A stretch of 52,260 nucleotides of DNA from Pseudomonadota bacterium (lineage in GTDB: Bacteria > Pseudomonadota > Gammaproteobacteria > Coxiellales > Coxiellaceae): NCBI GenBank assembly GCA_018241585.1, contig JAFEDN010000001.1:1-52260 (forward strand), read 5' to 3'. A program made the translations under genes and the position numbers. Below the pieces are notes generated by a model. The model was not told where the DNA came from and searched no databases. It worked only from the letters and a program-made list of their open reading frames with translations. Numbering within the stretch: the first letter of the stretch is position 1; every line of letters begins with the position of its first letter. Positions 52,074 to 52,260 of the stretch are shown here, in pieces.

Positions 52074-52260
52074 ATGAAAACTTACATAGGCATTGATATA
52101 GGGAAGTATGAATTAGAAATTTACTATCAAAAACATCGCTTTAGTCTGAAAAATACTAAATCAGGAATTGAAAAATTCATTCAATATCTGGAAAAACTAA
52201 ATCCCCATCCTGTCGTGGTCTTCGAGGCAACAGGTGGATATGAGCGACCTTTAAAGACCA
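52074..52260 (+). CDS. IS110-family recombinase (transposase), 3' end cut by the window
   Basis: The first 62 residues of an IS110-type DEDD recombinase are visible. They have the RuvC-like opening YIGIDIGKYELEIYY (first catalytic Asp) and the VVVFEATGGYERPL block (catalytic Glu plus the TGGYE signature). The ATG is preceded by GCGAGGAAAGCC, giving a fair ribosome-binding site. It continues past the window end. These enzymes insert circular DNA at sites chosen by a bridge RNA. Confidence 0.85.
   Translation, partial: MKTYIGIDIGKYELEIYYQKHRFSLKNTKSGIEKFIQYLEKLNPHPVVVFEATGGYERPLKT

Overview
The window is an AT-rich gammaproteobacterial chromosome segment that most resembles an intracellular, protist-associated member of the Legionellales (Legionella, Coxiella, Aquicella or Berkiella type). 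This is an inference from content. Ordinary housekeeping genes are interleaved with eukaryote-like genes: a tyrosine-kinase-like protein kinase, a second kinase-like protein, a U-box plus ankyrin protein, a TPR protein, Ser-rich proteins, and two proteins ending in C-terminal CaaX prenylation-type motifs. No rRNA, tRNA or CRISPR array was seen.

Layout. Positions 2-3038 hold an Old Yellow Enzyme fragment and a peroxide-defence locus (ahpC-ahpD divergent from oxyR). 3172-5763 holds two related serine hydrolases, one frameshifted. 5764-8026 has decayed gene remnants, a Bcr/CflA-type exporter and a mer-type divergent promoter beside a collapsed MerR gene. 8027-16257 holds corA, a TPR protein, phospholipase A (pldA), an MscS channel, a Na+/H+ antiporter and a DHA2 exporter. 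16350-18368 is a soluble hybrid histidine kinase ending in CLMM.

19203-32987 is a nearly complete aromatic amino acid module: aroA-aroK, then three effector-like genes (a 1023-residue protein ending in CLVM, a coiled-coil protein and a U-box/ankyrin protein), then aroG-aroB-aroC-pheA-tyrA-chorismate mutase-aroDE. The last seven genes overlap or nearly touch. Together they cover every step from erythrose-4-phosphate and PEP to phenylpyruvate and 4-hydroxyphenylpyruvate, leaving only the final transamination. The fused AroDE is the arrangement known from chlamydiae and plants.

33064-42122 holds a HypF C-terminal-half protein, the TKL-type kinase with an internally duplicated domain, the electron-transfer flavoprotein set (ETF-QO, etfB, etfA) and a divergent kinase-like gene. 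From 42394 to the end is a mobile/accessory island: hipA-hipB with three AT-rich palindromes at its promoter, a decayed IS66 transposase, an AAA-ATPase/PD-(D/E)XK protein, a serine resolvase with dyads upstream, a HigB-HigA pair whose toxin has a premature stop, a Ser-rich multi-pass membrane protein, a 98-bp long inverted repeat, a frameshifted ISNCY/IS1202-like element and the start of an IS110-family recombinase.
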